A stretch of 64,000 nucleotides of DNA from Paracentrotus lividus (taxonomy: Eukaryota > Echinodermata > Echinoidea > Camarodonta > Echinidae). Of this stretch, positions 34,163 to 46,600 are shown piece by piece. The notes beneath the pieces were generated by a model, which was not told the origin of the DNA, ran no database searches, and worked only from the letters and a program-made list of their open reading frames with translations. Positions within the stretch are counted from its first letter, which is position 1. Each line of letters starts with the position of its first letter. The stretch lies in assembly GCA_940671915.1 (NCBI GenBank), contig CALNVZ010003434.1, positions 24,071,974-24,135,973 on the forward strand. The letters are read 5' to 3'. The position numbers were made by a program, and so were the translations under genes.

Positions 34163-34301
34163 TGGAGGGCATTTCATCAAAGGACTTGTCAAACGTTTTA
34201 TCCGACAAACTGTTATAAGCTACTAAAATGCTTGCATCTGATTGGCTGAGAGCAAATGTGTCGGATAAAATGTCCGACAAGTCCTTTGATGAAATGCCCC
34301 G
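34163..34301. mobile_element. Hairpin MITE (GGGCATTTCATCAAAGGAC), copy 2
   Basis: Nearly identical to 33249-33387, with a few substitutions in the left arm (TCAAACG for TCGGATG). Confidence 0.9.
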
Positions 34302-34671
34302 CTGAACTCGGTATAAAGCAATTATGTTCCTGTGCTCAGTTCTTTTGTCTCAATACAGTACACATTTTTTTATATATAACTCTATACTATGATAAAAAGC
34401 TAGAAAAGGTGTGGATGACACTCGTACAGAATTGAATGTAGAGCCTCCATGACTAAAATCATTTTTTTTTAAATCCGCTCGTGTAACAATACCCCAGCCC
34501 CCACCCCCACCCCCGAAAAAAAAAAGAAGAAGAAGAAAAAAAAAAACAATAACAATTTTACTTACAAATAATAAATTTAAAATGTTACTGTATCTTCTTA
34601 ATTTCTACAGAATCAAGCTCTGCATATCAATCTCTCTGAATACAATTGGTATACCATTATAAAGACTGATT

Positions 34672-34764
34672 TTAATCTGTTGGAGATGAGCTGATTTGGC
34701 TATAACACACATTTCCCATAGACCTCAGCCCAAATATATTCGGGCTCAGTCCTCAATGGGTTAA
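34672..34764 (-). mobile_element. 93-bp TTAA-bounded MITE, copy 1
   Basis: TTAA at both ends and interior AGCCCAAATATATTCGGGCT. It is an inverted-orientation copy of 52245-52337, of the same length. Confidence 0.85.
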
Positions 34765-37483
34765 TGTTGTGTTTATATTTCCATATAATGTCTCGCTCTA
34801 AGCTTAGCTTTCCACCTCTAAGAAGGCATGAAGTACATTGTACCATAGAGCAACTAGATTACAACATACAAGTATTGCAACATAATCAAATACCAACTCA
34901 TACATGTATTTATATTGTGAAATTTCTGGAGTAGTCTATTCCACTTATCATAGAAGTAGTACCGTTATTAATCATGAACAGTGCAGAGAAGCCATTTATT
35001 AGATTGACTGGGCATGGGGTAAGGTAAACACTTGCAGGGTCTACATAATATTGAGTAGAAGTTTTAAAAAAACAAAAACAAAAAACATATTTGACCTCAT
35101 AAATTCTGCCCAGTCCACTGCTGTAGCACTGTGTGAACGGATGTTTGCATCAATTAGTACATGTATTCAATTTCAGTGGCCACAACATGTCGTATTAAAG
35201 TCCAACAATTAACTCTCTACGTCTTAGGAATTGCAGGTCGTACATGTACATAGTTGCATGTTGCACTTAAGATGTGTTATGACCACTGCATTAAAGAGAG
35301 GTTTGTGGCGTAGTATGTCGCAAGAAACATCATTTGAATGCTGACTAAGGTACTGAATACAGTGTAGGCATCTATCCCATCCATGTTCAGCCATTCCGTG
35401 CCTCTCTTCAATGAATATGTTAGCATAACCACATCATAACATACTAGTACAAGCAAGTAGCAATCTAATTTCTTTTGTTTAACCAGAACTTTCTTCTTAA
35501 AAAAAAAAGAAGAGTAAAGACACAGAAGACAAAACATTACTGGTAGTTATTCATGAATCAAAAAGTAAAAGAGCAAGATAAAAGATGAACAGACATACAT
35601 GTACATGTAAGAAAAGTTATATTTCAAAGCTATCACAATACAATGTACCTTATACACCAAATTACAGTGTGGAAGCAGAAATCAACCATCTTAAACTACT
35701 AGCATTTACTACCTAATGGCAATTTTGATTTCTTGTAAAATTTACCACAAAGACTAGTAAAACACCACAACCGCTAGATCTGTAAACATGTGTATCTTTT
35801 GTTGTTGTTTTTTCTTTTACAAACACATCCATCGATTGAAACTTTAATAAAATTTCCAAAAAGCAAAAGTTTATTTTATTTTCTGATCCCTTATCAGTAG
35901 GAAGCTTGTATGGTTAACACTCACAATAAAACATGGCAATAAATAGTGATTGCATGGATTTTACATGTGTAAATAAACTGATTAACTGGGTCAGTTCACA
36001 TCTATCCTAAGATTGGCACATTCACATTTGTTGCTGGAAACATATAAATGAAGTAGCACTTTACACTATTCTATGCCAATAAAAAATAACAGTCAATATT
36101 TCAAATACATTTGTAGGCTTTCAGTTTCACCGCTCGTCATATTTGAGCCACACACTGTGTTTACAACTTCTCAAAAAGTTTTCTTTAAATACAAATATGT
36201 ACAGTTCCTTGAAAAGTAGGAACACATAATACTTATAATAATTGTACATGCAGCCACAGCACACAGAGAGGACATAATAAAAAGCACATTTTTGACAGTA
36301 AAAACTTTCTGGCACATTTATCTCTGTTTACCAGTGGTAGGGCAAGTATAAGATAATTAATGCCATGCCCTTTGTTTTATCCTGGACTAGTCAAGTATGT
36401 AACGCATTGGCTTGCTCATTTCGTAATGTGATATTTCAAAGCCCTGTTTTTTACGATTCTGGTAACTTTTGCCCAGTGCCAACAAATAATAATAAAATTT
36501 TCCATTTTTACAGGAAAAGTGATAGCATTGGATGATAAAGGCCCTTTACGGAGCTGATAAACAGAGATATACATGTTTGAAGAGCAGAAGGAATTATTAC
36601 ACTTTCCCCGGGAACAAATCTGGCAAGCAAAGCAGTTATGATTGGTCTTGAAATAGAATTAAAAATTAAAATTCTTACAACTTTTTTTCCCTTCATGTAT
36701 GTGAGAACAAACACTGGAAGCTGGAAAGTATTCATATTTTCATTTTCTAATATCTTCAAAATACAGGTCAGAGTAAATAAGCAAAAACACAATTGGAATG
36801 TCCATGAATGAAAACATTCTATTATGAGGATTCTCATACTACAATGTAGGGAAGAATATATTACAATATTTTGTGCATTTCATCCTTTCCTATTCATTTA
36901 TAAGATTGAAATAAGATTGAATATCCTTCAGGTCTTTCCGTCATGATTTCACATACCAGGGATAGTCATTTTGACTGGAGATTGTCAATAATTTAAAAAT
37001 CATGCAATCCGTCAAGTGATGTCCAGTCCAAATCCCAGCTTACTGACCCCCAAAGTGAAGCCAACGACGTGTCACAGGCAAGGCAATCCCATTTGTTATA
37101 TTGCTTTGGCCGCCATGTTTTTTGCTATCCTAAACATTTCACAGTTTTTAGACACAAAGTTTTAAAAGATATAATACTGTTTAAAAAAAAGGAAAAAAGA
37201 AAAACAGGTTGAACGTGTGAAGAAATGTTCTCAAAAACCTAAACATTTTTTTCTCTAAAGCAATCATATTCACACACCCACGTATGTCATTTACCATATC
37301 CCTATATATTATCGGATTGGAATGAATCTAAAGGTACTATGTATATTAGTACTAAATTGCACATTTTGTATTGCAAAAACCTGGTTTTTGGTTTTACAAT
37401 ATATTTTACAAACTTCTGCCTATTTTAAGATAATATTAATTCACTTTGTAATTTCAAATTTCTTAACCAATCATAACTGTCAG

Positions 37484-37649
37484 TCACCGATTGGATGTCC
37501 CTCCCGGGGACTTGTCATGTGACCTGGTATCATGTGATCTAGATGGTGATCTGCTGTATGACCTGTGCTCTCTATGGCCGTAGAAAGAGTCTTCTGAATG
37601 TGCTGGGCTGGTTGTAGGTCTGTCGTACGGGACTGGCAACTTTCTTGCA
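37484..37649 (-). CDS. SRRM2: Srrm234 alternative last exon B (completes the eMIC domain)
   Basis: Acceptor CTCTCTCTCCCTTACAG, in the same phase as exon A, with 54 codons then TGA at 37486-37484. It encodes ARKLPVPYDRPTTSPAHSED and then SFYGHREHRSYSRSPSRSHD, ending TSNR. Joined to the shared exon it gives RRITSARKLPVPYDRP, which matches RRITSARKRPIPYYRP of SRRM4. Using it requires skipping exon A and transcribing 7.3 kb further. In other invertebrates the eMIC end is the neural isoform, so neural use here is an inference. Confidence 0.9.
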
Positions 37650-40600
37650 CTGTAAGGGAGAGAGAGAACACTGTGTAAATGCTCATATAATTCTAGGTGA
37701 TTGATTTAAAACATTCACACAAACTTCAAACTTCCACAAAATGAACTTAGTAAATACAGGATTTGTGAAATGTACATGTACACCCTCAATATGGAAATTA
37801 AATATTAAACTAAGAACCTGTACAAAATGAATTGTACATGTAGTCACTAGTTTCTGTAAACAGAATCTCTCACTTTCAGGTCAATTAGGAGAGAGTTATA
37901 ACAACTATCAAGTTTACACAGTGGAAGTTTAGCTGTGTGGTTCAGATATTATTTCACATTATCAACTGCTCTGAACCTTTCTGTTGAATGTATTTAAAGT
38001 CAGTTTGTGTAAGATATGTTGCAGATTATAATTCAAGTATGAACCAGACATTCACTCATAGGCTCAAAATGAATGTAATGAGCATCAATTTTTTTCAAAG
38101 ATTATCGAATGGTATTGTTATAAGACCTCTGTGATAGATATTGTTTCTTCATTGCAATTTGAAACTAATATATTTATAATGTAGAAACACTATATACAAT
38201 CATATTTTAATAATATTATCTTGAATCTACACAGCAATATATCTCTTGTCAGAGTGAGCAGGCACCACACATCATACACACACACTCTCACAAAGGGTGA
38301 AAGTTTATGAATGCATGAATATAATATGTTAGTTTATCAAGCTAATCTTAATGGATTGATGAATTAAAAACACTGATGAGGAGTTAGAATCAATATTCAC
38401 GACAACAAATTGACTGTATGGGATAATCTTGTGTTATGGTTATTGCAATCAGACTCGTCAAGATAATCTATATTTAAACAGTCATGTCTAAATTCAAATC
38501 ATGCTCGTTTGAACTTCACACATAGACTAAAAGAGGCTTTTTTGATAGTATCCATACACTCTCAGGCTTTGAACCACTTCTCAATTAAAAACTCTTGATG
38601 TCCTGCCAGGCGTCATGACCAATGAAATTGAATTGTCATTCTCATGAAATGTACATTGGAAGATACATAAGGGTTGTTTTACGATCAGGGTACACCATTC
38701 TGTCTCACTGGACCAAAAAATAAAGTACTGTTGTTTTGTTTTCCCTCAATTTTTGTGTATGTGTTCTAGACAAGTAAAATTGTACTGCTTTTAAATTTGG
38801 AGGCATGAGGTAACCGAGTTATTTTTCGGAGAGGACGTTTTTGACGGAACGTGATTGACAACATTGTAACATGAACTGTCTGAAAAATAAGTTGATGTTG
38901 GCGAAGTAAACATTATAAGTTTGTTGCATATATACAAGTGTTCTTACAGACAAAAGCATTGTTCGTCAAGTGATGTCTAACTATGCGTAAAAACATTTTA
39001 TTACAGTACCTATATTTCTTTTTATGGTGCACAGTAGGCCAATTTTTGAAGGTGTACCCTGATCGTAAAACAACCCATAATTCACTGAAGTTACCAATGG
39101 CATTGTGACAATTCTAAAAGTATCATTTCATTATTCTAATTTCACCCTATTAGAGTATTCAACTATGAAATAGATACCAAGTAGGCTATGGCACTTGTAA
39201 CATCATGCTGTTATAGTTTCTTTTGAGCATTTTTTAAATGTGTGTTCAGTACATTATTAAAAGTTCTCATGTTTGACCATGTACAGTAGTATGAATTAGG
39301 GTAAAACAACAAACCAGTGAGCAATCAACAAAAAGCATTTCATTCTGTGTCAATTCACTTGAAAATCTGTTTTCACTCTGTGATTATGATGCACAGGGTT
39401 AATTGAATGAACACAGCACAGGGGAGCATCAAATATTGATTAGTGTGAAGACTGCAATTGAGCAATTAGTAGAGTATGAATGTGATGTTGTGAACAGACT
39501 CATTTGAGAGAATAACTGCAAATTAAAGGAAAGTAGTTAGTATTAAAACATGAAACTTCAAGAACACAGCCAGTCATTATGAATCTTTGATAATAAATAG
39601 TGAATACAATACATTATATAATGTGTTAGGTTTTGATGTCTCCTTCTTGGTTTGATATGACGCGTCAATTACTTGTGTATGAGTGGATGTGTTAAAAATA
39701 AATTCTTTGTTACTTGCTCACGTCATCGTCGCAAAACAGCCTATTATCAACTGCTCTAGATTTGATTTGATTTTTTATTAAGTTTAGTATATTACAGTCC
39801 CGGCGGGCGACCCCAATTATATGCTCGTAAAGTCGTAAAAGCTTTTGAATTCGTAACGGCTACGGAAGCCGTGCGCTGAGCGTAAAGCAAAAATCGTCAA
39901 AAATTCACCTGCTTATATCTCTCTTTCTTGATCACCAAAGTTCATGATACTTTCAGAGAACATAAAGAATGATAATATTAAGCACCATATCAAATATCAT
40001 TGAAAATGGTTGTGTATTTTTGGAAATACGGGTATATTTCTGTTTTCCGAGAGAGGTTTCATTTTTTCCCGACACAAGTCTGGGACGAAATGAAAACGAA
40101 AACAAAAGACATGATCATGTAAAGTGTACACCAGTCTCACTTCCTGCGCATTTTGGTGTTTGGGCAATCAGTAGTTTTGTCTAAATCTTCCTTCATATCT
40201 TGAGTATTTCGCTGAAAAAACCCTGGAAATTGCATCTATCAACGACAAACCGCTCATTTGCGCATGCGCATTTCCGCACCTCACTTCCGGGTTTGGAAAA
40301 ACACTCGCCAATATCCATGCGAAACCTGTTGCGATGACCCTGCTGCAAGTTTTAAGGACAGTAAACCACTATATTTTGTTATAATCCTCAATTATTTTGC
40401 CATGAATGAGTTCTATATTTGACATTTGTCATTTTCTTTGCTCGATTTCAGCGTTTTCTTGCCATTGATGGCTGGGAGAAGAGCGGAATATTTTTTCGTG
40501 GGGCTATAGCGGTCAAAATTTGCCTACATCACGAACCACAGTGTGTGGGACCACAATGTCACTTGACGGAGGGTTTTTTTTGAATGACTTTGATACGGAT

Positions 40601-43600
40601 TTTTCCCGACATAACCGTGGGACAACATATTATGAAAAGATATTTCGTACAGTATTTCGATATGATATGCTTTGTATCATATCAAAGTTTCGTTCTTGGG
40701 CAATTTCAAGAAAGGTGAAAAATAATCAACTTTTTTAGCGATTTCTGGGGTTTTTTCGGGGTGCTCCCGAAAAGGCCTATTTTTCACAATTTATAACTGA
40801 TTTCAACCATAATTAACATCATGAGAGGTTAAAATGACTCTTTATTGTTAAATAGACGTTGAATTTGTTTCATTTGGTGGTTTTAAAGGCGAGATATCGC
40901 AGTTCGCCCTAGACACCTTTGTAGCGGTTTTTCCGTGCAAAGCTTGTTTTCTTTATGCAAATTAGGCAGACCCGGCGATAGGTTTCTCGGAGTTAATTGG
41001 GGTGTAACCCCGAGACTGATTATGTCTGATTTGGCCATGCTGGTAAAATTGTATTTTCTGATATCCTGATGGAAAAAACGCTTTCCAGTGCCCATTGCTT
41101 TGCCATCATGGTAACTGTCATAAAATACAGCATTTTGATTGGCTATTGAGGAATGTTACCATGGTAGTTATCATTGATGACAAAGTTATTATAATAGTCT
41201 TTATGCAACAGTGTCCAGAGGGGTGTAACACAAAGACTTACGATTGATTAAAAGTTACGATTGATTTTTTCTTGGTAACCTCATTTGAAAACCAGGTACA
41301 GTCATGGATTAGGATTTGGATATGATTAAGAGTAGGGTTAGGGCTATGGTTAGGATTAAGATCATCAACTTTGGAGCATCCTGTACATGATGAGGCTACC
41401 AAGAAAAAATCAATCGTAACTTTTAATCAATTGTAAGTCTTTGTGTTACACCCCCCTGGTATTTAAAAAAAAAAAAAAAGCTTGATATAATGTTAATTTT
41501 TAGAGGTTTTACTTTAAACAGATTTGTGCACAATGAAAGACTAAAATTCAGATAATCATCAATTATCATTCTATTTCAAGATGTTAATATGGCACGGGGA
41601 GTTAGAAAGCTTATCCCGAAAAACAAGAACCCAACACAAACATGAACAAAGTGGAGAGAGAAACATGTGAGAAATGCAGCAACACAATTCATACGGAGAA
41701 ACAACACCAACAGGAGCCACATCCATCATTATAAGAACATGAAGCATGCATAATATTGCTCAAGTGCATGCATGTACTATTTGATGCCTGTAACAAAAGG
41801 ACATGTACTTACAACAAACAAAAGTTCTCAAAACAAAACATATGAAAGCATGCAGTGATAAAAGGAAAGATGCTAGAGGTTATTTCAAACACATGTAACG
41901 ACATATCACAACATAGATGACTGGAAATAAAATCAAAGTTTAATTTTAACAAGTAGGGTATTTAGTTCTTTCATTTGGTATATATGTGTAATATACATAT
42001 TTTCAAAATAAAATTTTCCCCAAAACATAAAAACCTTTTGCTTTGATATTGAATTGTGGCAACAACAACAAAATGAAGTTGAATTTCCATTAATTTACAT
42101 GTAATACAAATTACATGTAATATAGAAACTAACAATTAAAAGGTTTTGAATATTAGTATAAAGGACCTTTTATTTCAAAGCATTCCAGTATTATGGGTTT
42201 TTTTTCCAATGTTTAAGCAAAAGGTGAATAAAATTACAATCTGGTAATTGAGTTTATTATAATTTTGATTTCATTTTCAATTTCTACATTCAGAAATTGT
42301 ATACTAAGAAACACAATTTACTTGTAATATCATCACCCTCATATAAAAAAATTGCGGAAGTCATATTTGAGAGCATTGTAGAAAATTGAAAAAGCTTAAG
42401 TGAATCACACATGACAACTCATGACCATTACACAAATGACTTGTTATATGTACGCATTTCAAAATAGAGTCAAGAAAAAACCTTACACCCTGCACAATGC
42501 CCATATACATATACAACAAAGCAAATACCGTAGAAAGAACAAACCTACGATGTTTCACAAATATGCACGACTTAAAGTTGCACTTAAATTTGAAGCACAT
42601 CCTGTATTTGAAACGTAATCTCATTCATACATTGTAGGTGATATAACACTTGCAACTTTGAGTCATGCACTTGGTGAAACACCTCCAACATGCATATAAT
42701 GAAATGAACGAATCACATTGACTCTCAAAAGTAAAAAAGATCCTGCTCAAATATTCAAACTTAAAAGCTAATTTCTGCTGCTTATAGATAAGTAGCGAGT
42801 TGTGATAAAATGAAATAGTGGCACAGAAATGCATGCAGAGAGTATTATACAAAGGACTACAGATGAAATCACATGCGGTACAAAAACTGCTATTGAATGA
42901 GACATGCAATGGAAAATTCTGATGCAATGGAAAATTCTGAGTCAATAAATGAACAAGATTCATGCGCATGAATAGGCAAATGAAATCATATGAAAGCATG
43001 CAAACTATGAATGTTTCTACTCATTTAATTCATGATAAATAGTTCATAAAAGCAAAATAAAGCAACAAAGTTCATATCAAGCTACAGATTATAGAGCATC
43101 ATCAAAAGCCCTTCATTATAAATTGGGAGGGAGTATAACTTTTCCCATAAACTTCCGATCAGTTTTCAATTACCCCACATTAACACTCCTTCTAAATAAT
43201 AAAGACAATTTTTTTTTTAAATAAATATATTGCCTAAACGATGGCATTTAAAACTTCAGTTGCTTTATATTACTTTTAGAACTACCATAATTTTGCAAAT
43301 AGGAATGCAAGTTTTCTTTCACAAAGTCATCACAAGCAAAAGAGTTTTGGTCCATCACCCAAAAAAGTTTGAAACATTGACGCAAAATGTCAGATTGTAA
43401 AATCACTCATGAAGGCATGCATGAGATAGAAAACAGGGATAAATTTCCTAGAATCAGAATCTAGTCTTGCAAAATCCTTACCGAAAGGGGAACTTTTTTG
43501 TATTGTTGTGTAATGTTGTATGTTTTTATCTCAATTACATGTCAAAAAGAATCATGACGAGAGCAAATCATTGGCATTTCAATATCCTGAAAGTACATAT

Positions 43601-46600
43601 TTTTAATCCGATATTGATTCCGTTTTATCTGCTTGTGAACACTTCAAAGCAAAAACTGCAATGAAACATAATTAACATTACTTTACTGCATAAAGGTGCA
43701 TTTAGGAATAATCTCATGAAGAAATGGAGGAATGGTGTCACATCATGTAGTTCACCATAAGTTTCTTAAACAAACACTATTTTCAGCTTTAAGGACAAAT
43801 AATATTGAAAGACCAAAAAGAAAATTCAATATGATCTAAAAGAGGACATCTTGGGTAATACTGGGTGCCTAAAGCCTAAATTTCCACTTGGTGTGTTATC
43901 CCTAAATGCACCTCCTGACTTGATAATGAACATTGTTAGTTGATGAATGTCGGTGTACGTACATACGTACTGCAGAGTCAAAAATTTCTGTTAATTATTG
44001 CTAACATCAAGGTTGTATTCAATAAGAGCCATTATAAAGTTACTTTTAACACTTCCAAAATGTAAGTCATATTGTAAAATTAATAATAACACATAGCATT
44101 TACAATGCACCAACTATCTAGTTACCTATTCATTGGCACAACTTATATCAAAGAGAATCTAGTGTAGTGGGAAAGGTGAACCATGGGTCAAGAAAATAAT
44201 TTTGAGCTTTCAAATCATTTTTAAGGTATTTAGGAAGGGTTTTATTGTAGAAAGTTCCACTGAAAAGGTTGCTCTTCAAATGCCTTCATAATGATAATAT
44301 GACCAAAAAAGCTGATATGTTCGGGTCCCGAACATCTGAGCGCATGTAAATGTAGTCCAATACATGTATTTTTGTGTCCAGTGCATGTTACTCTTATCAT
44401 AATTTGGTAAATTTCTTTTAATTTTCTTGATTCCAAATCCTCACATCAATAAACAATTATAACTATAACCATAACTTTGAGACATTTCCTTCCACAATTC
44501 AATCCTATGATTACAACACTAGTTTAGCTTTAATAACCTTCTATAGCCTTCTCTCTTATTGGATCAACAATGTGATGTAAAGAGCTCTAGAGCTAATTAG
44601 GGTTTTCATTCAAATTTGTAACCTCTCATAAAATACAACTTTTTATTCCTTTTTCGCCAATTGTGAGTGTGACAAATTTTTCACAAAATTTTGTTTTAGT
44701 CTAGTACAACCTTGATGTAAAGCAATATAATGATAAGTTAGCATTTTCAATTCATGAAGCAAAGTTATGCAGCATACTCTAAGCATTCCTGTGAAACAAT
44801 GTCAAGAAACTATGGTTAGTAAGATGAATTGAAACATGGCTTCCCCTACATTCTTTGAAGGTTTGAGCATTCAGCTCAACGTCTGTAGTAACGATCTCTG
44901 TCTCGAGATCGTGATCGACTGCGATCCCTGCTACTGCGTCGCTGTCTGCTACGATCACCGTAGTAACTACGATCTCTGCTTGATGATCTCCTACTGCTAA
45001 AAGGTTTGAGAGGAACAAAGTTTGGTAAGTCATATCACTTAGTTTAGAGAAAAAACAAGACTTTTCTACAAATATCAAGCATGTGAATACTTCCACTTGA
45101 CATTCCAAGCTTATACGTATTTCACATGGCTTTGAAATTTAAAATAACTTTTCAAAAGCACAATACTATTCAGGCTATAGAGCACATAAATATAGAGCTA
45201 AAAGAAGGAAGAGAAAAAAAAATCATTACCTGACAGCAATAATACAAGTACGATAACAAACATGCTAAAAGAAGCTGTTGAGGTATCATACCGATACCTT
45301 CGTAATAATCAAATAATCAACAAGATAACATCAAAATACACCAATAATTTTATAACAGCTTTTTGAAAACAAATACACAAGTACAAACATACATATTTTT
45401 AGAATTATAAACTCAACAGAACATATATCAAGTAGAAAGACATAATATCGGAATCCTGTAAGTCATTTTGTTTTTATATTAAACAAGTTGAACATTTATT
45501 GTGCAGTCACTCTGTGAACCAAACCTGTATGTTAACACAAAACACTCACATTAAACTTGATCATTATGTGCTTAAATCAAGGTGAATATTCTACCCTTAA
45601 TCTTTGGTGCAAATCTGATTTTCAACCTATCAACATCTAGCTCGAAAAGTACTTTTCTAATAGAAAATGATATATTCTTTAAAATGTTTTGATCATTACT
45701 GAATAAAGAAAAAAAAAAATCATATTCATAATAATTACCAACAACAATTACCTTCTCGTCAATATCTACACGAATATTTAATTCTAATCACAATCAAATA
45801 TGATCCGCTTATATTCTGTTTTCACTGAAAATGATGGTGTTATGTCTACATAATTTGAGTGTCTTTACAAAAGATAACAAATGAATTTATTCATAATGTA
45901 AGAAGAAAGGTCTGTGAAGATGTTGATAGGTTGAATATTTCATTAAGTATTCAATTATTTAATTCACTGCAAGCAAATACCAATTTTAATCACCACACAA
46001 CAAATTCTGTTTAATTTACGCCCTGTTTCATCCTCATATTGATCAATCATGAGGTGAAAATTTGTACAAATCCTGCAATAAATAAGGTCTGCGTTTGTAT
46101 GCAGCTGGAAAATCAATAACAAATTTGAAATAAAAGTGAATGAGAAGAAAAAAGACACTAGGTCTGAACAAGGTTTCAGACTAGGTAAGTTACCTGGTGA
46201 TTCTCCTTCTATCTAGGAAGCTAGGAGAGTCACGTCGCTTGCGGATTGGTGAGAAGTTCTTCTCCTTAGTCTTATTAGAAGGGCTCTTGCTTCTTGACTT
46301 ACGACGCTCGTATGGAGAGTAGCTGAGAGAACGAGACCTCGAGCGTCTTCTCTCCTTGGAGTAGCTACGAGACCTGAATCACACATGAGATTTAAATTAC
46401 GTTATCCCATCACATGCGGTTTACTTTAGGTGAGTATTTAAACACATAAATTTTCCCAAACACTGACATGACTTCTTTAAATTCCTGTGGGTGTGTGTCA
46501 TTAGTCGTTCTTAAAGTTAAGAATGACTTTATGAACAACTGGAACATGTTCTCAGGTGCTATACTAATCAAATGCAGTATAATCATTTAGCACAAGAACT

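Larger units (their letters stand above)
33500..37483 (-). other. SRRM2: Probable 3' UTR/downstream region of the eMIC isoform
   Basis: No coding sequence is seen. Minus-strand AATAAA signals occur near 35875-35870 and 33728-33723; which is used cannot be told. The stretch is AT-rich and holds two short MITEs (34163-34301 and 34672-34764). Confidence 0.3.
37650..44875. other. SRRM2: Srrm234 interval between the two last exons
   Basis: This stretch is intron for the eMIC isoform and downstream sequence for the default isoform. No further coding exon is seen. It carries the elements at 38671, 39795, 41215 and 44155, and otherwise AT-rich sequence. Confidence 0.5.

Noticed and set aside
37480..37686. 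68-codon minus-strand frame overlapping the eMIC exon
   Set aside because: It is another frame. The frame that follows the acceptor at 37650 and the shared exon's phase gives the conserved SARKLPVPYDRP sequence.
41325..41375. TTAGGG-like repeats suggesting telomeric sequence
   Set aside because: Only a few irregular units in the centre of a hairpin MITE. The same holds for TAAGGTTAGGG near 16727 and the palindrome at 53164.
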